A DNA stretch of 47,865 nucleotides from Bacteroidales bacterium (lineage in GTDB: Bacteria > Bacteroidota > Bacteroidia > Bacteroidales > UBA932). This document shows, one piece after another, positions 30,158 to 37,916 of this stretch. A program made the position numbers and the translations under genes. The stretch lies in NCBI GenBank assembly GCA_016293535.1, contig JAEDEB010000011.1:1-47865 (forward strand). Direction: 5' to 3'. The first letter of the stretch is position 1. The number at the start of each line of letters is the position of its first letter. The notes under the pieces were generated by a model. That model was not told where the DNA came from. It made no database searches and worked only from the letters and a program-made list of their open reading frames with translations.

Positions 30158-30997
30158 ATGTCCCGTCAAAATAAAGTTAAAAGGTGGAGGCTTGCCCTGA
30201 TGGACGACCAGAGCCACGACGTGCTCTGGGTGGTGAGCCGTTCGCGCGCTGTCCTGATATGCGAATTCATTACAGTTCTGTTTCTTTTCGCGGCAGTCGT
30301 ATTCTGTATCGTGGCCTATACTCCGCTGCGTACCACAATACCGGGTTATCCTGATGCGAAGACGCGCAGGGCAGCCATACAGACTGCGCTGGAAGTGGAC
30401 TCGCTTCAGAACATAGTGTCCCGCTGGGAACTGTATTCCGGCAATCTGCTCCGCATAGTCGAAGGCCAGGAGCCGCTCCAGCTGGACAGCCTTGTCCGCA
30501 TGGCGGCGAAACCGGACGTGACCGAGGAGGATATACTCCTCATGCATGAGCAGGATTCCCTTCTTCGCGCAATGGTGACGGCGGAGGAACAGCGCGAAAT
30601 GAGCGCCCGTCAGACAAGGCGTCTGTCGATAGAGAGCATGCATTTCTTCCCACCTCTCAGGGGCGCGGTTTCGAGGGGTTTCGAGCCTTTGACCCATCCG
30701 TATCTCGAACTGACTGCACCTGCGGGTTCCGTGGTGATGGCAGCCCTCGGGGGTTCGGTGATTTCCACTGCGTGGAGCGACGAAAACGGTTTCGAGCTCG
30801 TAATGCAGCACGATGATGACATAGTGACAATCTATCGCCATCTCCAGAAGATTCTTGTCAAGACGGGAGACAGACTGAATGCCGGTGCGTCGGTGGCGCT
30901 CGTAGGGGATTCGGGAAGTCTTGGCGGAGACCATCTCCAGTTCGAACTCTGGTATAAGGGCGACGCGGTCGATCCTGTCAAATACATCAAGTTCTGA
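30158..30997 (+). CDS. Membrane-anchored M23-like protein with a degenerate active site
   Basis: 279 aa from ATG 30158 (an upstream TTG at 30137 would overlap the ruvX promoter). One membrane segment (about 31-54) leaves the bulk in the periplasm, a helical linker spans about 70-160, and an M23 domain covers about 165-279. Key residues are changed: the HxxxD pair reads H180...E184, and HLHFE reads HLQFE (H259, Q261). Two of three zinc ligands are therefore lost, while H228 in YRHL is kept. It is probably a non-catalytic LytM factor that regulates or binds peptidoglycan amidases, like EnvC/NlpD in other bacteria. It lies 10 bp before dxr. Confidence 0.8.
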   Translation: MSRQNKVKRWRLALMDDQSHDVLWVVSRSRAVLICEFITVLFLFAAVVFCIVAYTPLRTTIPGYPDAKTRRAAIQTALEVDSLQNIVSRWELYSGNLLRIVEGQEPLQLDSLVRMAAKPDVTEEDILLMHEQDSLLRAMVTAEEQREMSARQTRRLSIESMHFFPPLRGAVSRGFEPLTHPYLELTAPAGSVVMAALGGSVISTAWSDENGFELVMQHDDDIVTIYRHLQKILVKTGDRLNAGASVALVGDSGSLGGDHLQFELWYKGDAVDPVKYIKF

Positions 30998-31007
30998 TAC
31001 GGGGAAG

Positions 31008-32174
31008 ATGGGAAAGCGAAGGATAGCGATACTCGGGTCCACGGGTTCCATAGGAACACAGGCACTTGACGTGATAAGGCAGCACAGGGATCTGTTCGAT
31101 GTGGAGCTGCTGACAGCCAACAACAATGCGGAACTTCTCGTACGCCAGGCAATCGAGTTTGATGCCAATGCCGTTGTGATATGCAACGAGAACAAATATG
31201 ACGAGGTCAATTCGGCCCTGCTTCCTCACGATGTCAAGGTCTTTGCGGGGATGGATGCGGTCTGTGACCTGGTTGGCGGTTCGAACATAGATATGGTTCT
31301 CACCGCCCTGGTAGGATTCAGCGGACTCAGGCCAACGGTCGAGGCCATCAAGGCGGGGAAGCCGGTAGCTCTCGCCAACAAGGAGACCCTCGTTGCTGCC
31401 GGAGCCCTCGTGACCGCCCTTGCAAGGGAACACCGGGTGCCGATACTTCCGGTGGATTCGGAGCATTCGGCAATATTCCAGTGCCTGCAGGGAGCCGGGA
31501 ACAATGCAGTCAGCAGGATACATCTCACGGCGTCTGGCGGTCCGTTCCGTACCTGGGAAAAGTCCGCAATAGCTGCAGCGAGGGCCTCTGACGCGCTGAA
31601 ACATCCCAACTGGAGCATGGGAGCGAAGGTGACGGTGGATTCCGCAACGATGATGAACAAGGGGCTCGAGGTCATAGAAGCGAAATGGCTGTTCGACATT
31701 GCTCCGGACGATATAAACGTTGTGGTCCATCCCGAATCCGTAGTCCATTCGATGGTTGAGTTCGAGGACGGTAGCGTCCTTGCCCAACTGGCGTCTCCCG
31801 ATATGAGGGAGCCTATACAGTACGCCCTTGCCTATCCGGAAAGGCTGAGCCTGAACAACAGGAAACTCGATTTCGCCAGTCTCGGTTCCTTGTCCTTCTT
31901 CGCTCCCGATCCGGACAGGTTCCCTTGTCTCGGACTCGCTTTCGATGCGATACGCAGCGGCGGCAACATGCCCTGCGTCATGAATGCCGCCAATGAGGTT
32001 GCGGTCGACGCTTTTCTTCGTGACAGGATAGGCTTCTATGACATCCCTGCCATAGTCAGGGATACCATGGCGGTCTCAGACTCGACTTCGGCCACGACTC
32101 TCGGGGGTTTTCTCGAAATCAACGCAGAGGCCAAAGCCAGGGCATCTGAAATCCTGGCCTCATATTCAAATTGA
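31008..32174 (+). CDS. dxr: 1-deoxy-D-xylulose 5-phosphate reductoisomerase
   Basis: 388 aa from ATG 31008. The frame is open to 30921, but that part overlaps the preceding gene and precedes the conserved start MGKRRIAILGSTGSIG. NADPH loop GSTGSIGTQ, metal and substrate residues in LPVDSEHSAIFQ and PNWSMGAKVTVDSATMMNKGLE, and HPESVVHSMVEF are all present. It is the second enzyme of the MEP isoprenoid pathway. It sits between the degenerate M23 gene and rseP with gaps of 10 and 8 bp. Confidence 0.97.
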   Translation: MGKRRIAILGSTGSIGTQALDVIRQHRDLFDVELLTANNNAELLVRQAIEFDANAVVICNENKYDEVNSALLPHDVKVFAGMDAVCDLVGGSNIDMVLTALVGFSGLRPTVEAIKAGKPVALANKETLVAAGALVTALAREHRVPILPVDSEHSAIFQCLQGAGNNAVSRIHLTASGGPFRTWEKSAIAAARASDALKHPNWSMGAKVTVDSATMMNKGLEVIEAKWLFDIAPDDINVVVHPESVVHSMVEFEDGSVLAQLASPDMREPIQYALAYPERLSLNNRKLDFASLGSLSFFAPDPDRFPCLGLAFDAIRSGGNMPCVMNAANEVAVDAFLRDRIGFYDIPAIVRDTMAVSDSTSATTLGGFLEINAEAKARASEILASYSN

Positions 32175-32182
32175 CACTTGTA

Positions 32183-33523
32183 ATGACAGTACTGATAAAG
32201 ATATTCCAGGTCATCCTGGCCCTTTCCATACTCATCATTGTCCACGAGTTCGGACACTTCATCTTCGCGCGCATCTTCGGCGTGAGGGTGGACAAGTTCT
32301 ATCTTTTCTTCGATGCCGGCGGCTTCCGTCTCTTCAGCACGAAGCACAGCCGTTTAGTCCGCAGGTTCTTTCCGAAACTCGCCGATTCCGAGACGGACTT
32401 CGGCATAGGCTGGGTGCCGTTCGGGGGCTACTGCAAAATCAGCGGAATGGTGGACGAGTCCATGGACACGGATTATATGAAGGAGGAGGCGAAACCCTTC
32501 GAATTCAGAAGCAAGAAGGCCTGGCAGCGTCTGCTGATAATGGCCGGCGGCGTGCTGAACAACTTCATTCTCGCAATTCTGCTCTATGTGGCCATACTCG
32601 CGGTCTGGGGCTCTTCCTATGTGAGTACGGATGACAACGGGATTTATGTGAATGAACTGGCCTATGACATGGGCTTCCGCAATGGTGACAGGGTGCTTTC
32701 CTTCGACTCCTATGTTCCTGAGAACCTGTATATGCTGCAGGCTGACCTCGCGAGACGCCGCACATCCTGCGCAAAGGTGCTCAGGGATGGGGATACGGTC
32801 AGCATCTACATCGACCAGTCGCGAATGGAGGAGGTGCTCAATACTCCGGGAATGTTCGACGTCGCGATTCCGTTCGTGGTGGATTCGGTGATGGCGGGTT
32901 CATTGAACTCGTGTGCCGGTCTTCTTGCCGGTGACAGAATCACGGAGATAGACGGGGTTGCAGTGGACTACCTCCAGGATGCCCGTCCCCTGCTTGCGGA
33001 ACATGCAGGTGACAGCGTGTCAGTGATTGTGGACAGGGCGGGGGAGAGTATGGAGATGACTCTTCAGACCGACACTCTCGGCAGAATTGGCGTCTTTACG
33101 AAGATGCCTTCAGTCCGGTCCAGGGAATACAATCTGCTCGAAGCTGTTCCGGCGGGCGTCAGGCTTGCATGGGATACCGTTTCCGGCTATCTCAAGGACC
33201 TCAGGCTCGTGGCTACCCCGAGTACGGGTGCATACAAGTCCGTAGGCAGTTTCATCGCGATAGGGCAGGTGTTTCCTTCGACCTGGAACTGGTACCAGTT
33301 CACCAATATACTTGCGCTTCTGTCCATCATGCTGGCGGTCATGAACCTGATACCGATCCCCGGTCTTGACGGAGGGCACATACTCTTTACCCTGTACGAG
33401 ATTGTAACCCGCCGCAAGCCGGGAGACAAATTCCTCATCGTCATGCAGTGGATAGGGATGATACTGCTGCTTCTGCTGATGCTCCTGGCATTCGGCAACG
33501 ACATAGCCCGCCTGCTGAGGTAG
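32183..33523 (+). CDS. rseP: RseP-type site-2 metalloprotease (M50)
   Basis: 446 aa from ATG 32183. An in-frame TTG at 32171 is less likely because it overlaps the dxr stop. The HEFGH zinc motif is in the first membrane segment (about 21-25), a PDZ domain lies near 225-290, and the C-terminal membrane part holds the third-ligand motif NLIPIPGLDGGH. It cuts membrane-embedded substrates, such as anti-sigma factors, inside the bilayer. It follows dxr at 8 bp, the classic bacterial pairing. Confidence 0.95.
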   Translation: MTVLIKIFQVILALSILIIVHEFGHFIFARIFGVRVDKFYLFFDAGGFRLFSTKHSRLVRRFFPKLADSETDFGIGWVPFGGYCKISGMVDESMDTDYMKEEAKPFEFRSKKAWQRLLIMAGGVLNNFILAILLYVAILAVWGSSYVSTDDNGIYVNELAYDMGFRNGDRVLSFDSYVPENLYMLQADLARRRTSCAKVLRDGDTVSIYIDQSRMEEVLNTPGMFDVAIPFVVDSVMAGSLNSCAGLLAGDRITEIDGVAVDYLQDARPLLAEHAGDSVSVIVDRAGESMEMTLQTDTLGRIGVFTKMPSVRSREYNLLEAVPAGVRLAWDTVSGYLKDLRLVATPSTGAYKSVGSFIAIGQVFPSTWNWYQFTNILALLSIMLAVMNLIPIPGLDGGHILFTLYEIVTRRKPGDKFLIVMQWIGMILLLLLMLLAFGNDIARLLR

Positions 33524-33567
33524 CGTGAGTGCGGCCATTACATATATGCAATAAAAACGGACAAGAT

Positions 33568-34584
33568 ATGAAAAGAAAGATCAATGCGGCGATAATCGCC
33601 CTTGCGGCCCTTGCCGCCACTGCCTGCAATGGAGAAAAGACATCGAAGGCCCTTCTTCCGAACGTCAGCGGCAAGGCAGGAGAGGTGATAGTGGTTGCCA
33701 GCAAGACGGACTGGGACGGTCTGCTTGGAAACACGATAAGGGAGAATCTTGCCTGCGACTGCGACTTCCTGCCTCAGTCCGAACCCTTGTATACTCTCGT
33801 GAACGTGACTCCTTCGACTTTTACCAATATATTCAAGGTTCACAGAAACCTCATACTCTACAATATCGACCCGCAGGTAAAGACTCCGGGTGTGGTGCTG
33901 AAGGCTGATCTCTGGGCCCGTCCGCAGTGCGTCGTGACCGTCAATGCCATCGATGCGGAATCTGCCAATCAGCTTACCATAGACAATATGCCGAGGATAC
34001 TGGCGTACATTGAGCAGGCGGAGCGCGACCGTGTCATAAACAATGCGCGCCGCTACGAGGAACGCTCCCTGCGTCCTGCGGTGGAAGAACTCACTGGCGG
34101 CCACCTTGCTGTCCCTTCCGGATACAAGCTCAAGAAAAGCACTCCTGACTTCATCTGGCTTGCTTATGAGACTACCTATGTTTATCAGGACCTGTTCATC
34201 TACAAGTATCCTGCGACCCACAGCGCCGAGGAATTCTCGCGTGAGAATCTTGTGGGCTACAGGAACAGTATGCTTCAGGCAAATGTTCCGGGAATGTTCG
34301 ACAATACATATATGACCACGAGCACCTTCGCCACTCCGAGGGTGACCTATATGAAATACAAGGGCAGGGATTTCGCGGAGATGAGGGGTCTCTGGGAGGT
34401 CACAAACGATTTTATGGGCGGTCCTTTCGTATCCCACTCCTTCTACAGCAAGGACGGAGAGGATGTCATTGTTCTTGAGGCTTTTGTCTATGCGCCGCGT
34501 TTTGACAAGCGCCATTACCTCCGTCAGGTGGAGTCGCTCCTGTACTCTTTCGAGTGGAAAGATGAGTCAGAAAAGGAGAAATAA
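33568..34584 (+). CDS. DUF4837 family lipoprotein
   Basis: 338 aa from ATG 33568. SPII signal with Cys20 (AATAC). The frame extends upstream to 33529, but the extra 13 residues precede the lipoprotein signal. The sequence matches DUF4837, a Bacteroidota envelope family of unknown function, with the N-terminal GKAGEVIVVASKTDWDG block and a C-terminal FEWK end. It follows rseP by 44 bp, and the next element is a tRNA promoter, so it ends this run. Confidence 0.82.
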   Translation: MKRKINAAIIALAALAATACNGEKTSKALLPNVSGKAGEVIVVASKTDWDGLLGNTIRENLACDCDFLPQSEPLYTLVNVTPSTFTNIFKVHRNLILYNIDPQVKTPGVVLKADLWARPQCVVTVNAIDAESANQLTIDNMPRILAYIEQAERDRVINNARRYEERSLRPAVEELTGGHLAVPSGYKLKKSTPDFIWLAYETTYVYQDLFIYKYPATHSAEEFSRENLVGYRNSMLQANVPGMFDNTYMTTSTFATPRVTYMKYKGRDFAEMRGLWEVTNDFMGGPFVSHSFYSKDGEDVIVLEAFVYAPRFDKRHYLRQVESLLYSFEWKDESEKEK

Positions 34585-34586
34585 TT

Positions 34587-34616
34587 TTGCAGGATAAAAA
34601 TAATTTTATACCTTTG
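34587..34616 (+). promoter_or_regulatory. Promoter of the tRNA-Glu/rpsT/tRNA-Pro unit
   Basis: TTG at 34587-34589 and TACCTTTG at 34609-34616 are separated by 19 bases, an ideal Bacteroidota -33/-7 spacing. The tRNA starts 33 bases later. Confidence 0.75.
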
Positions 34617-34648
34617 CAGTCCGATTTTCAGTCTTTGTGCTGAATCAA

Positions 34649-34720
34649 GGTGGGTTCGTATAACGGCTAGTACTCGAGATTTTCATTCTCGCAATAGGAG
34701 TTCGATTCTCCTACCCACTA
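34649..34720 (+). tRNA. tRNA-Glu (TTC)
   Basis: 72 bases without encoded CCA. The acceptor stem is GGTGGGT with ACCCACT, anticodon stem CGAGA/TCTCG with loop TTTTCAT giving anticodon TTC, and T arm GTTCGATTC. The discriminator base is A34720. It lies 23 bases before rpsT with no promoter between. Confidence 0.95.
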
Positions 34721-34743
34721 CTGGAAATATAAAAAATACATTA

Positions 34744-34998
34744 ATGGCACATCACGCATCCGCACAGAAGCGCATTCGCCAGAGCGAAAGGCGCAGATTG
34801 CATAACAGGTATTATGCAAAGACGACGAGGAACGCCATCCGTTCCCTCAGAAATACAACAGACAAGGCTGCAGCCGAGACCCAGGCACCAAAGGTCTATG
34901 CAATGATAGACAAGCTTGCCAAGATCGGTGTGATTCACAAGAACAAAGCAGCGAACCTCAAGAGCGGCCTTGCAGTTTACATCAACAAGCTTTCATAA
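34744..34998 (+). CDS. rpsT: 30S ribosomal protein S20
   Basis: 84 aa, opening MAHHASAQKRIRQSERRRLHN, with a basic helical body and the C-terminal AANLKSGLAVYINKL, all typical of S20. It binds 16S rRNA in the small subunit. It lies between tRNA-Glu and tRNA-Pro on the same strand with no promoter of its own visible, so it is probably made by cutting a tRNA-mRNA-tRNA precursor. Confidence 0.96.
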   Translation: MAHHASAQKRIRQSERRRLHNRYYAKTTRNAIRSLRNTTDKAAAETQAPKVYAMIDKLAKIGVIHKNKAANLKSGLAVYINKLS

Positions 34999-35031
34999 CG
35001 AAAGAAGCCAAAGGTTTTCTTAGCAATAACG

Positions 35032-35059
35032 GGCCGGAAGACTCCGGCTCTTATTTTTT
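35032..35059 (+). terminator. Terminator-like hairpin between rpsT and tRNA-Pro
   Basis: A 7-bp stem with one G-U pair (35032-35038 with 35043-35049, GGCCGGA/TCCGGCT), 4-base loop, then TCTTATTTTTTC. Its T-rich tail touches the first base of tRNA-Pro at 35060, so it must be partly read through or act as a processing signal. Confidence 0.5.
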
Positions 35060-35132
35060 CGAGAAGTAGCGCAGTTGGTAGCGCACTACGTTCGGGACGT
35101 AGGGGTCGGGCGTTCGAGTCGCCTCTTCTCGA
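35060..35132 (+). tRNA. tRNA-Pro (CGG)
   Basis: 73 bases without encoded CCA. The acceptor is CGAGAAG with CTTCTCG, the anticodon stem CTACG/CGTAG with loop TTCGGGA giving CGG, and the T arm GTTCGAGTC. The discriminator is A35132. No TAnnTTTG element lies just upstream. Confidence 0.95.
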
Positions 35133-35135
35133 CAG

Positions 35136-35163
35136 GAGGGTGGCCTTCAAGGTCACCCTCTTT
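35136..35163 (+). terminator. Intrinsic terminator after tRNA-Pro
   Basis: A 10-bp stem with one G-U pair (35136-35145 with 35151-35160, GAGGGTGGCC/GGTCACCCTC), a 5-base loop, then TTT. Confidence 0.75.
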
Positions 35164-35212
35164 CTGTGTTTCCAAAATTTCCGTGCCCGTGCACGATTTT
35201 TCTTCACAAATC

Positions 35213-35243
35213 TTGTGAATTCATAGAATTCATATTACTTTTG
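35213..35243 (+). promoter_or_regulatory. Promoter of the pectin utilisation locus
   Basis: TTG at 35213-35215 and TACTTTTG at 35236-35243 are separated by 20 bases. The predicted start is ~25 bases before the first ATG at 35274. No second promoter is seen before susC, whose gap is only 40 bp. Confidence 0.6.
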
Positions 35244-35273
35244 CCGCGTACCTTATCATATTCAAGACACTGA

Positions 35274-37916
35274 ATGAAACTGAAAGCCAAGATACTTCCT
35301 ATTCTTCTTCTGACTCTAACATGTTGCGCCTCAGCTATGCCAGGAGGCGAATTCAGGCATCTTTACAGGGACCTTCCCTTCAAGATGGGAAAGGTCTCCA
35401 GACCAGCGATACCGTCCAGGAGCGTTTCTATTTTGGACTTTGGTGGGAACGGTAACGGCATTGAACTCAATACACTTGCTTTTGAGAAGGCCGTGCAGCA
35501 CCTTTCTTCCAGGGGCGGAGGACATCTGGTCGTGCCTGCGGGAATATGGCTTACCGGCCCGATAGAACTCAAGGACAACATTGATCTCCATCTGGAGCAT
35601 GGCGCCGTCATACTCTTTTCTTCCGACAGGAGCCTTTATCCGGTAATCAATACCGTCTTCGAAGGTCTGGATACCAGAAGGTGCGAGTCGCCCATACACG
35701 CCGAGGGCGCGCGCAACGTCTCCATTACCGGCCGCGGCGTAATCGACGGCAACGGAGATGACTGGAGAGCGGTAAAGAAATCGAAACTTACCTCCTCCCA
35801 GTGGAAGAATCTGGTGGCATCCGGCGGAGTGCTCAATGACAAGGGCAATGTCTGGTACCCGGATGAGGGTTTTGCCGTAGCGGAGAAGTCGGCGAATATG
35901 AACGTGCCTGATCCGTCCCTCGACGAGGAGTTCATCAAGAGTTTCCTCCGTCCGGTGATGATTTCCTTCCGCAACTGCGAGAATGTGCTCATAGAAGGCT
36001 GCCTCTTTCAGAACTCTCCTGCCTGGAACATCCATCCGCTGATGTGCAGGAACGTGATCATAAAGGACATCACGGTACGAAATCCGTCATATTCCCAGAA
36101 CGGTGACGGCATCGACATAGAATCCTGCAGGGATGTGGTCCTCGTGAACTCGACCTTCGACTGCGGCGATGACGGAATATGCATCAAGTCGGGCAAGGAT
36201 GAGGACGGAAGACGCAGGGGCGTTCCGTGCGAGGGTCTCATCGTTTCCGGATGCACGGTATACCACGGCCATGGCGGTTTCGTCGTCGGTTCGGAAATGA
36301 GCGGTGGCGTACGCAACATAATGGTCAGGGACTGCCGTTTCCTGGGCACTGATGTCGGACTCCGTTTCAAGAGCACACGCGGACGGGGCGGTGTCGTAGA
36401 GGGTATATGGATTGACGGTATGTATATGACCGACATCGTTACAGACGCAGTGCTCTTCGATCTTTTCTACGGCGGCAAGTCCGCTGTCGAAGCGGCTGAG
36501 GACGGGGATGAAGCCCGCACCGTTCCTGTTTTCGAGGTGGATGAGACGACTCCCTCCTTCAGGGACATACATATCAGCAATGTGGTATGTGCCGGCGCCG
36601 GCAGGGCTATGTTCTTCAACGGACTCCCGGAGATGCCGGTAAGCGGAATCACTGTCGAGGACTGTACGATATCTTCGAAAAAGGGTATAGAGATACGCCG
36701 CAGCAAGGACGTGGTTCTCAGAAAGCTTGACCTCAAGGTTTCCGAAGGCGCTAAGGTGAGCGTTTCCGAGGTTTCGGGATTCGACTATGACCAGCCTCTG
36801 AGCGAAGCTGTGGTGCGCAGCGAGATGAGCCGCTGCCCTACTGCTGACCGCCTCGACAATCTGGGCGGCAGACTCAAATGGAACTATACGACCGGTCTCG
36901 AACTGAAGGCCTTCCTCGACGTATACGAGGTGAACGGGGACAGGTCTCTTCTCGATTATGTAGACGCATGGTACGACAGTATCATTGACGAATCCGGAAA
37001 TATCACGACATACAAGCAGTCGAACTATTCCACTGACCACGTCTGCCCTGCACGTACTCTCTTCCGGCTTTATGAGCTTACGGGCAAGGAAAAATACCGT
37101 CTCGCCATAGAGAAGGTGAGGACACAGCTCGATACCCATCCGCGCACTTCCGAGGGCGGTTTCTGGCACAAGAAGATATATCCTTGGCAGATGTGGCTCG
37201 ACGGTCTGTATATGGCCCAGCCTTTCTATGCCGAGCATACCTTCCGCAGCAATGCTGCTCCTCAGGTGAAGGACTCCCTCTATGCGGACTGCATGAACCA
37301 TTTCATCGTGGTGGCTGACCATTGCTATGATCCTTCCACGGGCCTCTACCGCCACGCCTGGGACGAGTCCAGGGAGATGTTCTGGTGCGATTCCGTCACA
37401 GGACAGTCACAGCACGCCTGGGGAAGGGCTCTGGGCTGGTACTGCATGGCAGTTGTGGAGACTCTGCCTTTCATTCCTGAAGGAACACCGGGCAGGGAGC
37501 GTGTGCTGGAGATTTTCCGCGGCATATTCGCCACTCTCCCAAAATTTGCAGACCCGAAGACGGGACTCTGGTATCAGGTCCTCGACCGCCCGGGAAGCGA
37601 GGGCAACTACCTCGAGGCTACAGCCAATGCAATGTTCATCTATTCCATGCTCAAGGGCGTGCGTCTGGGCTATCTGGATGCCGGTCTGAGGGCTGAAGCT
37701 GAAAAACTCTGGAAGAATTTCCTCTCCGAGTTCGTCAGCGTGGATGAGAATTCCACAGTAAGCCTGAACAGATGCTGCGAAGTCGCCGGCCTTGGCGGCA
37801 AGACCATGCGCAGCGGCACATATGAATATTATATCAACGAAAGAATATGCAGCAACGACCCGAAGGGCATTGGCCCGCTGATCTGGGCTGCACTCGAAAT
37901 TGAAGGCGGAAGATGA
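35274..37916 (+). CDS. GH28 polygalacturonase fused to GH105 unsaturated uronyl hydrolase
   Basis: 880 aa. The signal is SPII-like (LTC, Cys17) or SPI (ASA). The N-terminal GH28 beta-helix (about 45-480) has the four active-site blocks: NGDGID (N276, D278), CGDDG (D299, D300), HGHG (331-334) and RFK (364-366). The C-terminal GH105 (alpha/alpha)6 barrel (about 525-878) has YSTDHVCPARTLF, WQMWLDGLYM (D643) and HAWGRALGWY. GH28 would cut galacturonan or rhamnogalacturonan backbones, and GH105 would remove the 4,5-unsaturated uronyl end left by lyases. Both in one chain is unusual. The stop overlaps the next ATG by 4 bp. Confidence 0.9.
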   Translation: MKLKAKILPILLLTLTCCASAMPGGEFRHLYRDLPFKMGKVSRPAIPSRSVSILDFGGNGNGIELNTLAFEKAVQHLSSRGGGHLVVPAGIWLTGPIELKDNIDLHLEHGAVILFSSDRSLYPVINTVFEGLDTRRCESPIHAEGARNVSITGRGVIDGNGDDWRAVKKSKLTSSQWKNLVASGGVLNDKGNVWYPDEGFAVAEKSANMNVPDPSLDEEFIKSFLRPVMISFRNCENVLIEGCLFQNSPAWNIHPLMCRNVIIKDITVRNPSYSQNGDGIDIESCRDVVLVNSTFDCGDDGICIKSGKDEDGRRRGVPCEGLIVSGCTVYHGHGGFVVGSEMSGGVRNIMVRDCRFLGTDVGLRFKSTRGRGGVVEGIWIDGMYMTDIVTDAVLFDLFYGGKSAVEAAEDGDEARTVPVFEVDETTPSFRDIHISNVVCAGAGRAMFFNGLPEMPVSGITVEDCTISSKKGIEIRRSKDVVLRKLDLKVSEGAKVSVSEVSGFDYDQPLSEAVVRSEMSRCPTADRLDNLGGRLKWNYTTGLELKAFLDVYEVNGDRSLLDYVDAWYDSIIDESGNITTYKQSNYSTDHVCPARTLFRLYELTGKEKYRLAIEKVRTQLDTHPRTSEGGFWHKKIYPWQMWLDGLYMAQPFYAEHTFRSNAAPQVKDSLYADCMNHFIVVADHCYDPSTGLYRHAWDESREMFWCDSVTGQSQHAWGRALGWYCMAVVETLPFIPEGTPGRERVLEIFRGIFATLPKFADPKTGLWYQVLDRPGSEGNYLEATANAMFIYSMLKGVRLGYLDAGLRAEAEKLWKNFLSEFVSVDENSTVSLNRCCEVAGLGGKTMRSGTYEYYINERICSNDPKGIGPLIWAALEIEGGR

